The translations under genes and the position numbers were made by a program. From the NCBI GenBank assembly GCA_963663135.2, contig CAXXRM010000003.1:186001-250000 (forward strand): DNA of 64,000 nt. Direction: 5' to 3'. Under the pieces are notes generated by a model, which was not told the DNA's origin, made no database searches, and saw only the letters and a list, made by a program, of their open reading frames with translations. The DNA is from Io17-Chloro-G2 sp963663135 (GTDB taxonomy: Bacteria > Chloroflexota > Dehalococcoidia > Lucifugimonadales > UBA3495). This document shows, in pieces, positions 1 through 7,026 of this stretch (position 1 is its first letter; every line of letters starts with the position of its first letter).

Positions 1-2
1 TG

Positions 3-509
3 GGCTCGAACCTTGGTTGCCGCAGCGCCAACCTGGAGCAAGCCCTACAACACATCAAAAGGTTCCCCCAAACCGGGACCGGAGCCGCACACCCCAGCCT
101 CTTTGCCAAAGTCATCCGGGCTTCCTCAATCTATGAGACCCAACCCTGGGGATACCTTGACCAAGGCCCCTTCCTCAACCAGGTGTTGGAAGTGGCAACC
201 AACATCTCCCCCCAATTGTTGCTTGCTGAGATCAAAGCGGCCGAGCAATCCCTGGGCCGGGAGCCCGGCATCCGTTACGGCCCCCGGCTGATCGACATCG
301 ACATCCTGTTTTATGGCGACCAGGTGATTGACAGCCCTGACCTCACCGTTCCCCACCCCCGTTTGCACCTGCGGTCGTTTGTCCTGGTGCCCCTGGCTGA
401 ACTGGACCCCGGCCTGTTCCACCCAATTCTGGACGCACGGGTTGATGACCTCTGCGCTCGCGCCGAGGGGAAAGAAGTAGTCACGCTTTGGGGCAAATCT
501 GCCGCTTGA
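3..509 (+). CDS. folK: HPPK, folate biosynthesis (5'-truncated by window edge)
   Basis: This is the 3' part of 2-amino-4-hydroxy-6-hydroxymethyldihydropteridine pyrophosphokinase. The family transfers pyrophosphate from ATP to the pterin before condensation with p-aminobenzoate in folate synthesis. The reading frame is open from the window edge and begins within the N-terminal motif GSNLGCRSANLEQAL. The family signature region GPRLIDIDILFYG follows, with VPHPRLHLRSFVLVPLAEL near the C-terminus. Only the first few residues appear to be missing, so the gene is probably complete in the genome. An ATG at 183 is internal and is not the start. The gene ends 188 bases before groEL, which has its own promoter-like sequence. 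folB, from the same pathway, is elsewhere in the window (37966-38349), so folate genes are dispersed. Confidence 0.93.
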   Translation, partial: GSNLGCRSANLEQALQHIKRFPQTGTGAAHPSLFAKVIRASSIYETQPWGYLDQGPFLNQVLEVATNISPQLLLAEIKAAEQSLGREPGIRYGPRLIDIDILFYGDQVIDSPDLTVPHPRLHLRSFVLVPLAELDPGLFHPILDARVDDLCARAEGKEVVTLWGKSAA

Positions 510-562
510 AGCTCTGCGGACTGGGTTCAACTCCCCTCTAGCCTCCGTGCCCGCGAGGGCGG

Positions 563-591
563 TTGACAATCCATTGGGACTGGCGGATATT
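563..591 (+). promoter_or_regulatory. Putative sigma70-type promoter of groEL
   Basis: TTGACA (563-568, perfect -35) is followed after 17 bases by GATATT (586-591, 4/6 match to TATAAT). It lies about 105 bases upstream of the groEL ATG at 697. The -10 region lies inside the left arm of an inverted repeat (582-591/629-638). The promoter call is inferred from consensus only. Confidence 0.5.
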
Positions 592-638
592 TAACGTAAG
601 GCGAATTGCGCGACAGCCACCGCGGTCTAATATCCGCC
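582..638. promoter_or_regulatory. Inverted repeat in the groEL leader, candidate operator
   Basis: GGCGGATATT (582-591) is repeated as its exact reverse complement AATATCCGCC at 629-638, with 37 bases between the arms. The left arm covers the proposed -10 hexamer. The right arm would lie in the untranslated leader. It does not match the CIRCE element (TTAGCACTC-N9-GAGTGCTAA) that HrcA uses, and no CIRCE copy was seen in the leader. It could be a two-site operator or an mRNA stem. Confidence 0.4.
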
Positions 639-696
639 GCGGAAGAACGCGCGGTACCAGAAAGGCTCTACATTACAAATACGAGGGGAGACAGGA

Positions 697-2322
697 ATGG
701 CAGACAAGCAAATAACTTTTAGCGCCGAGGCGCACCAGAGCCTGATGCGCGGCGTCAATGAACTCGGCCGGGTTGTGGGGTTAACCCTGGGACCGAGCGG
801 CCGCAACGTGTTGCTCAGCCGGACGTTCGGTTTGCCGATCGTGTGCAGCGACGGAGTGACCATTGCCAAGGAAGTCGAGTTGCCCGACCCATACGAAAAC
901 CAGGGAGCGCAGTTGGTCAAGGAGGCCGCGTCAAAGACCAATGACGTTGTCGGAGACGGCACCACCACCTCCGTGGTCCTGACCCGGGCCTTGTTGAGGC
1001 AGGGGTTCATGAACCTCGCCGCCGGCGCCAACGGCATGGGAATGAAGGCGGGGATTGAGCTAGCCGTTGCCGCCGTGGTCGACGAACTCAAGAAAATGGC
1101 CACCCCGGTGAGCGGCCGCGAGCAAATCGCCAGGGTTGCGGCCCTATCCGCCCACGAAGAAGCCATAGCCCAACTGCTGGCCGACGCCATGGACAAGGTG
1201 GGCCGGGAAGGCGTGATTACCGTCGAAGAATCCAAGTCCCTCACCGATGAGTTGGAGTTCGTCGAGGGAGTCCGTGTGGACCGCGGCTACCTTTCGCCAC
1301 ACTTCGTCACCGATGCCGACCGGATGGAAGTGGCCCTGGACGAACCCAGGTTCCTGCTGACCGACCAAAAGATCAGTACCCCTAACGATCTGGTCCCCAT
1401 CATGGAAAAGATCATCAACAGCGAAAAGCGCCCTCTGGTGGTCATTGCCGAGGATGTAGACGGGGAGGCCCTGGCCACCATGGTGGTCAACAAGATGCGC
1501 GGCACTTTGGCCTGTGTCGCCGTCAAAGCGCCCGGATTCGGCGAACGTCGAAAGGCCTTGTTGGAAGACGTGGCCATTCTAACCGGCGCCACCGTCATCA
1601 GTTCCGACACCGGCCTCAAGCTGGACGACGCTGAATTGAGCCACCTGGGAACGGCGCGCCGCATCGTAGTGTCCAAGGACGAGTCCACCATCATCGAAGG
1701 CCGCGGGTCTGCGCAGGCCGTCACCGACAGGGCCGCCCAACTCAAGGTGCAGATCGAGGAAACCTCCTCGGACTATGACCGGGAGAAACTTCAGGAGCGG
1801 ATGGCCTCACTGGCCGGAGGCGTTGCCGTGCTGAAAGTCGGCGGCGCGACCGAGCCGGAGGTAAACGAGCGGAAATCACGCACTGAAGATGCGTTGGCAG
1901 CCACCCGCGCCGCGGTGGAAGAAGGAATCGTCCCCGGCGGCGGCGTGGCCATCGTGCGGTCGGAACCCGTGCTGGAAAGGCTGGAAGCCGAGCTTTCCGG
2001 TGATCAGGCGGTCGGAGTCCGGATGGTGCGGCAGGCATTGAGTGCGCCGTTAATGCTTATCGCCAACAATGCCGGCCATTCGGGAGAAGTGGTGTTGGAC
2101 AAGACCCGCACCAGCGAAGGAAACTGGGGTTTCGACGCAGAGGCCGGCGAATTCTGCGACCTGGTCGCCAAGGGAATAGTTGACCCTGTCAAGGTCACCC
2201 GTTCCGCACTGGAGAACGCTGGCAGCATCGCCGCCATGATGCTGACCACTCAGGCGGTGATTACCGAAATTCCTGAGGAAAAGCCGCTCCCAGCCGACAT
2301 GCAGGACTTCATGCACGATTAG
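697..2322 (+). CDS. groL: Chaperonin GroEL (60 kDa, group I)
   Basis: ATP-dependent protein-folding chaperonin, 541 residues (E. coli GroEL has 548). It carries the nucleotide-binding GDGTT motif at residues 86-90, the conserved N-terminal LGPSGRNV segment, the apical-domain motif VKAPGFGERRK, and the catalytic-aspartate context TEDALAATRAAVEEG followed by PGGGVA. The ATG is preceded by a good ribosome site (GGGGAGA). The usual Gly-Gly-Met-rich C-terminal tail is absent; the protein ends in ADMQDFMHD. No groES lies next to it, which suggests either a split groES/groEL arrangement or a second, specialised groEL copy. A strong terminator follows at 2438-2481, so the transcript is probably monocistronic. 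Confidence 0.97.
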   Translation: MADKQITFSAEAHQSLMRGVNELGRVVGLTLGPSGRNVLLSRTFGLPIVCSDGVTIAKEVELPDPYENQGAQLVKEAASKTNDVVGDGTTTSVVLTRALLRQGFMNLAAGANGMGMKAGIELAVAAVVDELKKMATPVSGREQIARVAALSAHEEAIAQLLADAMDKVGREGVITVEESKSLTDELEFVEGVRVDRGYLSPHFVTDADRMEVALDEPRFLLTDQKISTPNDLVPIMEKIINSEKRPLVVIAEDVDGEALATMVVNKMRGTLACVAVKAPGFGERRKALLEDVAILTGATVISSDTGLKLDDAELSHLGTARRIVVSKDESTIIEGRGSAQAVTDRAAQLKVQIEETSSDYDREKLQERMASLAGGVAVLKVGGATEPEVNERKSRTEDALAATRAAVEEGIVPGGGVAIVRSEPVLERLEAELSGDQAVGVRMVRQALSAPLMLIANNAGHSGEVVLDKTRTSEGNWGFDAEAGEFCDLVAKGIVDPVKVTRSALENAGSIAAMMLTTQAVITEIPEEKPLPADMQDFMHD

Positions 2323-2437
2323 GCGGTTTCCCCAAGCGGCGGCTCCGGAGACCGGTGCTGCCCACCGCCCGGAAACCGTATCTCAACTCGACGCAACCGG
2401 CGGCGCCGAAGCGTTAGGACCAACAGGTGACATGATT

Positions 2438-2481
2438 CTGCCGGGGCCCCAAGCAGCAGGGGCCCCGGCAGACTGATTTTT
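2438..2481 (+). terminator. Rho-independent terminator after groEL
   Basis: A perfect 13-bp stem (CTGCCGGGGCCCC at 2438-2450 with its complement at 2459-2471) encloses an 8-base loop and is followed by TTTTT at 2477-2481. It ends only 10 bases before the dut start codon. Transcription of dut therefore either reads through this hairpin or starts inside or just after it. Confidence 0.85.
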
Positions 2482-2491
2482 CGAGGGCATC

Positions 2492-3010
2492 ATGAACGGT
2501 GGTGCATTGGACCGGAGTTCTATCGGCGATCTGGTCGCGGCCACACCACCGTTGATCGAGTCCTACATTTCCTTGGAGCACCAGCTTCAACCCAACGGAT
2601 TCGATCTTACGCTGCGTGAAGTCTCCTTGTTGCATTCCCAAGGCAGCATGGGCTCTAATCCCGAAGACCGAGACATCTCGCACACTGAAGCCCTGGATTT
2701 CCCATCTGACGGGTGGCTGGAACTCGCGCCCCAGCCCTACGTGATAACCTTCAATGAGATAGTCAACCTACCCTCGGACGTGATGGCCCTGGGCCGGCCA
2801 AGGTCCAGCCTGCTGCGCAGCGGGGTAAGCATCCACACGGCCGTTTGGGATGCCGGTTACCGGGGGCGGTCGCAGGCGCTGTTGGTGGTTAACAATCCCG
2901 CGGGGTTCCGCGTGCAAAAGAACGCCCGGTTGATGCAATTGGTGTTTATCCGCATGGCCAAGCCGGTGTCGGAAGGCTATCAAGGGCGGTTCCTCGGAGA
3001 AAATATCTAG
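2492..3010 (+). CDS. dut: dUTPase, archaeal-type (dCTP deaminase/dUTPase superfamily)
   Basis: A 172-residue protein of the trimeric dUTPase/dCTP deaminase fold, which removes dUTP and supplies dUMP for thymidylate synthesis. The visible motifs are GFDLTL, GRPRSSLLRSGVSIHTAVWDAGYRGR and LVVNNPAGFRVQKNARLMQLVF. They resemble the archaeal dUTP nucleotidohydrolase subgroup more than the classical bacterial dUTPase. The RSSLLR motif is the phosphate-binding segment and VWDAGYRG the uracil/active-site turn in that family. Whether it hydrolyses dUTP, deaminates dCTP, or does both cannot be settled from sequence alone. The start ATG at 2492 has a short GAGG ribosome site directly behind the groEL terminator. 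Confidence 0.82.
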   Translation: MNGGALDRSSIGDLVAATPPLIESYISLEHQLQPNGFDLTLREVSLLHSQGSMGSNPEDRDISHTEALDFPSDGWLELAPQPYVITFNEIVNLPSDVMALGRPRSSLLRSGVSIHTAVWDAGYRGRSQALLVVNNPAGFRVQKNARLMQLVFIRMAKPVSEGYQGRFLGENI

Positions 3011-3084
3011 CCGTCGGCGCCGGGCGGCCGGGCTGCTCAGCCATCGGGCGTTCCGATTCAACGCCGTTCCGGAGTGATTTTTAC

Positions 3085-4293
3085 GTGGGCACGTCTGCTG
3101 CTGAAATAACCGCAATGGTGAAACAGTGCGCCCTGGACGCGGGTTTCGACCTGGCGCGGGTAACCACGGCCGAGGAGTTTCAATCGGACCGGCAGGTTGC
3201 CTTGGAACGGCTGGAGGCCGGCCTGATGGACGGTCTGCCTTGGTACACGGAAGCGCGAATTCTTCGGGGAAGCGACCCGCAACAGCTTTTGCCCGGCGCA
3301 CGTTCCATAATCAGTCTCGGCCTGAGCTACTTCACCGCCGGGGAACCAAGCTACGAGGACCTAGGCCTGAAAGAAGACTCCGGGCTCAAGGGCAGGACCG
3401 CCCGCTACGCCTCGGGCCAAGACTACCACCGGGTGATGAAGGCCCGGATGAAGGCCTTCGTCCAAACCCTTTCCGAAAGACTGGACGCCTCCGTAGACGC
3501 CCGTTGGTACGTTGACGACGGGCCCATGCTGGACCGGGCCGCGGCTTTCCGCTCCGGGTTGGGTTGGTTCGGCAAAAACACCAACATCCTGACGCCGAGC
3601 CACGGCTCTTGGGTTTTCCTGGGCCAGGTGGTCACCAACCTGGACCTCTCCCCGGACCAACCCCTGGCAAAGTCCTGCGGGACCTGCACACTCTGCATTG
3701 AAGCCTGCCCGACCGGGGCCATCATCGAGCCCTACGTCCTCGACAACCCCCGCTGTATATCCCACCTGACCATCGAGAACCGCGGGGCCATCCCGACCGA
3801 GTTTCGGGCCGCGATGGACGACTGGGTGTTTGGCTGCGATATATGCCAGGACGTGTGCCCGGTCAACCGAAAGGCCGCCCCGGCCTTGGCCCCAATCCCG
3901 ATGCTCAACCCTCAAATCGGCGGGACCGACAATGCCGGTTCAACGCATTTCGGAGAAACCGGCTTGCTCGACCTCGCGGAAATTCTTCAGATGACCGAAG
4001 ATGACTTTCGGGCAAAGTTTGCCAACAGTCCGGTGAAACGGGCCAAGTTGATTGGCCTGCAACGGAACGCATGTGTGGCGTTGGGAAACAGTGGCGACCG
4101 CGAGGCCGCACCCGTCCTGCTCGCCGCGTTGGGTCACGCCGAAAGCTTGATTCGAGGACATGCGGCCTGGGCACTGGGTCAGGTGGACACCGCCCCGGCC
4201 CGGCAAGGACTGGAAGAGGCGCTATGGATAGAGACGGACTCCTGGGTCAAGCAGGAGATTGAGGCGGCCCTGGCCTCCGGCGTGGCGCGTTAG
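3085..4293 (+). CDS. queG: Epoxyqueuosine reductase
   Basis: Cobalamin- and iron-sulfur-dependent enzyme that reduces epoxyqueuosine to queuosine in tRNA. At 402 residues it matches the longer family form. An N-terminal cobalamin-binding catalytic domain (ARYASGQDYH, VDDGPMLDRAAAFRSGLGWFGKN) is followed by two [4Fe-4S] motifs, CGTCTLCIEACPTG near residue 198 and CDICQDVCPVN near residue 252. The C-terminus has HEAT-like repeats (RNACVALGNSGD, SLIRGHAAWALG) that typify the long QueG form. The start chosen is GTG at 3085, with GGAGTG eight bases upstream; an ATG at 3115 is the alternative. The 3' end overlaps the convergent EVE gene by 47 bases. No other queuosine gene is in the window. Confidence 0.95.
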   Translation: MGTSAAEITAMVKQCALDAGFDLARVTTAEEFQSDRQVALERLEAGLMDGLPWYTEARILRGSDPQQLLPGARSIISLGLSYFTAGEPSYEDLGLKEDSGLKGRTARYASGQDYHRVMKARMKAFVQTLSERLDASVDARWYVDDGPMLDRAAAFRSGLGWFGKNTNILTPSHGSWVFLGQVVTNLDLSPDQPLAKSCGTCTLCIEACPTGAIIEPYVLDNPRCISHLTIENRGAIPTEFRAAMDDWVFGCDICQDVCPVNRKAAPALAPIPMLNPQIGGTDNAGSTHFGETGLLDLAEILQMTEDDFRAKFANSPVKRAKLIGLQRNACVALGNSGDREAAPVLLAALGHAESLIRGHAAWALGQVDTAPARQGLEEALWIETDSWVKQEIEAALASGVAR

Positions 4294-4882
4294 CCGGTTG
4301 CGGCGCGGCCTCTCGCTGATTGCGGGCGGCGCCTTCAGGCTGGGGTGATTGGGCCGGACCGCGTTTGTGGCGCCGGCCGGAGCTTTTTCTTCGATTGGAG
4401 TCGGATGGCGCTGGCAAGTTGGTGGGAACGTAATCCTTCCCGAATTTTAGCTTCTTCATCTCTTCCTCCACCAGCAAGAAATCGCTCTTGGGCAGGAGGT
4501 GGAGGTTGCCCTGAAACGCCATGTGCCAGTTTTCCGGAGGCCAGCGTTTGACATATTCCAACCGTGGCGCCAGCAGGTTGGCGTCAATGCACTGGGCATC
4601 ATCCAACACGACTTCCGGGCTGATTTTCACCCGGTAGGGCCAGGATGCGCCTCCCTCCCTGTCCCACACCGGGGACTCCTCCGGGAAATATGAGGAGGCA
4701 ACAGTGGCAGTGGCGGCGAACCGTCGAATCGCCGAGACGTAGAACAGCACCCGGTCTCCGGAGGACACCCGCTGGAGCTTGCGCCTCTGCTGGGACTTGA
4801 GCCCCTGAATAGTAAATCCCAGGTTCTGGGTGATGCGGTAATTTTCCGGATTGCAGACAATCATCCAAAAGTTGGATGGCAT
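4247..4882 (-). CDS. EVE-domain protein with basic C-terminal tail
   Basis: A 211-residue protein whose first ~150 residues look like an EVE domain (PUA-like fold). The opening FWMIVCNPENYRI, the segment SSGDRVLFYVSAIRRFAATATV and WPYRVKISPEVVL fit that family. EVE domains bind modified bases in DNA or RNA and are often found next to, or fused to, restriction-like effectors. The last ~55 residues are Arg/Pro/Gln-rich and probably disordered, and could contact nucleic acid. The tail coding region runs 47 bases into the end of queG on the other strand. A divergent neighbour of unknown function starts 154 bases away. An extended -10 element (TGCTAAAAT, minus strand, 4940-4948) lies ahead of it. 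Confidence 0.75.
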   Translation of the reverse strand: MPSNFWMIVCNPENYRITQNLGFTIQGLKSQQRRKLQRVSSGDRVLFYVSAIRRFAATATVASSYFPEESPVWDREGGASWPYRVKISPEVVLDDAQCIDANLLAPRLEYVKRWPPENWHMAFQGNLHLLPKSDFLLVEEEMKKLKFGKDYVPTNLPAPSDSNRRKSSGRRHKRGPAQSPQPEGAARNQREAAPQPANAPRRRPGPPQSPA

Positions 4883-4939
4883 AAAGACCTCAGTGCAGCC
4901 GGAAGGCCAGCAAATGTTTTTACCAGCCAGGCAGTCCCA

Positions 4940-4948
4940 ATTTTAGCA
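4940..4948 (-). promoter_or_regulatory. Extended -10 element upstream of the EVE gene
   Basis: On the minus strand this reads TGCTAAAAT, an extended -10 (TGn plus TAnnnT), 58 bases before the ATG at 4882. No clear -35 is seen 17 bases further up. It has the same form as elements ahead of several other genes in this window. Confidence 0.45.
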
Positions 4949-4972
4949 CGGGAGCAACACTCGAACCCACCA

Positions 4973-5002
4973 TTGGCCGGTCACCGGCAAAAGACCGATA
5001 AT
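4973..5002 (+). promoter_or_regulatory. Putative promoter of the 598-residue gene
   Basis: TTGGCC (4973-4978) and GATAAT (4997-5002) are separated by 18 bases, about 35 bases before the ATG at 5037. The ribosome site AAGGAAG lies at about 5021-5029. Identified by consensus match only. Confidence 0.4.
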
Positions 5003-5036
5003 ATTTTCATGAGGAATTTGCCAAGGAAGTTCAGAC

Positions 5037-6833
5037 ATGGATAGCACTCCCGGTAGCGAATTGAAGGATTTCGCCAGGATTGGTTTGGGCTCCATCTTTA
5101 TTAGGATCGACCCGGACTTCCGGGACGACCTGGTTAGACAAACCCTGATGGGCCGGGAACGGGCTTCCCCCAAGGCTCGTGAGCGGCTGAACAAGGCGAT
5201 AAACGACATCGTATCCGTGGACGGGTTCCGGAATGCCAGCTTGGCGCCCCCCGCCCTGCTATTTGACCAGGTGTTGGACCGGGTGAGTTCACGGAGCGAT
5301 TTGGCGGGTGCGGTCCTGCGTGTTTGGACTGAGTGTCGGGAACCGTTCCGGGAGGAAATAGCCACCCACCTGGAAACTTGCGGAGTCCTCACTAAGGACT
5401 TTGATTTCCCTGAAGATAGGATCCCCATGGACTTCGGCGACAAAAAATTGATCGACGCTCGCAGCTCTTTTCTTGAAAGTCACGCGGATGAGGCCGAACA
5501 GGAAGTGTCCCTGTTGATTGAACTCATTGCAGGGAAGCTGGCTTTCGATGACGATTTGGAGGATCAGGATGGCAGCTTTGTGGAAAACCTGCTCAACGAC
5601 ACGTACGAAAATCTGGATCTCTTGCCTCCCTATGCCCCGGAATGGCAATCCGCCGTCCCCGAGTTCGTTGAAAGGGTTACCGCCCTTATGGGAGCCAAGG
5701 AACAGAAGCGTAACCAGGCGGCCACTTTGGACAGTGAGTTTGCTGCAATCCGTGAACAATACGCCGAGTTGATCCAGTTCTTCCAGTGGAATGCCAGCCG
5801 CTGGGCGACGGCAAACCTCCGGCACCCCGGTGAATTGCCCTTGGCCCATGACCGGGCGGTCGAGCTCAAGGAAATGCTGTCCCGATACGCGCCCATACAC
5901 GAACGGGCTCCGGCCGCCCCGGAGGAACTCGACCGGGCAAGGCTGCGAGGCGAACTGATGCCCCGGATACTCGAATCCGGGAGGGCTTTGGACGAAATCA
6001 TGGAGCCCGATGACGACCCGGATAACGACGAATCCGAGCCTGCCCGTCTTCCGGATGGCGGGCCCGGAGCTGGCCCGGTCAATAACGGCCCATCCCCGGA
6101 GAATCCCGCTGCCCCAGAGCCACAACAATCGGGCAACTTTATAGACGGAGCGACCGGCGGCCAGGAAAGCTTCCACCTCGATCAACTCAGGGAACCTCCG
6201 GCCTGCTACATCGAAGACTATCTGCTGCTGCGACTGGAAAACCGGGAACTGGAACAGGAAAACGACGATCTGGACCTGGAAATCCAATCCCTCAAGGAGC
6301 AGTTGTTCGAAAGCCGCAGCCAGGGAGAAGGCCTGAAGCTGGCTATGGCCTCCCAGGGCAACGACGCCGGCCGTGGGGAAGGAGCTCCGGCGTTTGACGA
6401 CGTGACCGCGGCGGTCGAGTCAGCCAAGGAGCGGTTCGCCGGCCGCCTGCTGTTCCAACTCAACTCCGGGTCGGCGTTAGATGGGAACTCGTTCAAGTGG
6501 CCCGACAGATTCTGGAGAGCCCTTGAGTGGCTGGCGACCAGCTATTACGACTCCCGGACCGGCCTCGCCGCGATTACCGACCTGGACGAGTCTTGCCGTT
6601 CGGCCAGCGGGATGTGGTACAAGTCCAGCCAGCACGACGTCACGATGGCCGCCTATCGGAACTGGTACACCACCAGGGTGGGTGGCAGAAATATCTGGCT
6701 GCAGGAACACATCGGCAAGGGCACCGGGTTTGACCCTCGCCGCACAATCCGGATCGCCTTCGATTGGGACCGCGCGCTCCAGCAAGTGATCATCGGATAC
6801 ATCGGCCGCCACCAACGCACATCCGCCTCCTGA
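5037..6833 (+). CDS. Protein of unknown function, coiled coil plus distinctive C-terminal domain
   Basis: I do not recognise this 598-residue protein as a whole. Residues 1-300 are mostly helical and acidic. Residues 322-375 are a low-complexity Asp/Glu/Pro/Gly linker. Residues ~390-432 form a strong predicted coiled coil (repeated LENRELEQENDDLDLEIQ-like heptads). Residues ~450-598 form a separate domain ending in WLQEHIGKG, RRTIRIAFDWD and VIIGYIGRHQ. That block, an aromatic/His/Lys patch followed by two beta-strand-like segments, recalls small RelE-like toxin folds attached to larger bacterial sensor proteins; this is a guess from pattern only. No signal peptide or membrane segment is evident. 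The gene is divergent from an EVE-domain gene with a shared 154-base promoter region. A role in nucleic-acid sensing or defence is possible but unproven. Confidence 0.6.
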   Translation: MDSTPGSELKDFARIGLGSIFIRIDPDFRDDLVRQTLMGRERASPKARERLNKAINDIVSVDGFRNASLAPPALLFDQVLDRVSSRSDLAGAVLRVWTECREPFREEIATHLETCGVLTKDFDFPEDRIPMDFGDKKLIDARSSFLESHADEAEQEVSLLIELIAGKLAFDDDLEDQDGSFVENLLNDTYENLDLLPPYAPEWQSAVPEFVERVTALMGAKEQKRNQAATLDSEFAAIREQYAELIQFFQWNASRWATANLRHPGELPLAHDRAVELKEMLSRYAPIHERAPAAPEELDRARLRGELMPRILESGRALDEIMEPDDDPDNDESEPARLPDGGPGAGPVNNGPSPENPAAPEPQQSGNFIDGATGGQESFHLDQLREPPACYIEDYLLLRLENRELEQENDDLDLEIQSLKEQLFESRSQGEGLKLAMASQGNDAGRGEGAPAFDDVTAAVESAKERFAGRLLFQLNSGSALDGNSFKWPDRFWRALEWLATSYYDSRTGLAAITDLDESCRSASGMWYKSSQHDVTMAAYRNWYTTRVGGRNIWLQEHIGKGTGFDPRRTIRIAFDWDRALQQVIIGYIGRHQRTSAS

Positions 6834-6979
6834 AGAAGTCATTAAACAACCTGGCAGGCGTCGCATTCAGCATGGGCGCTGCCGATCCAACGGCTGCGCC
6901 CGCGCTGGCGGCAGCGCCGTTTCCGTGTGTAATCCGCCTCAACCCGCCTGACTCTATTCAAGGGCCGGGGAGGGAGGAG

Positions 6980-6988
6980 TGTTATAGT
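6980..6988 (+). promoter_or_regulatory. Extended -10 element upstream of the DUF2339 gene
   Basis: TGTTATAGT lies 39 bases before the TTG at 7027. Its predicted transcription start (about 6995) is almost on top of an alternative TTG at 7000, which supports 7027 as the true start. Confidence 0.5.
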
Positions 6989-7026
6989 TTGGCTGGAGAT
7001 TGGGAGTTCGGAGGGATGGGCGGCCA

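Noticed and set aside
519..548. tRNA/tmRNA-like TTCAACTC sequence after folK
   Set aside because: GGGTTCAACTCCC resembles a T-arm, but the flanking stem does not pair beyond three bases and no upstream tmRNA or tRNA body fits because folK occupies that DNA.
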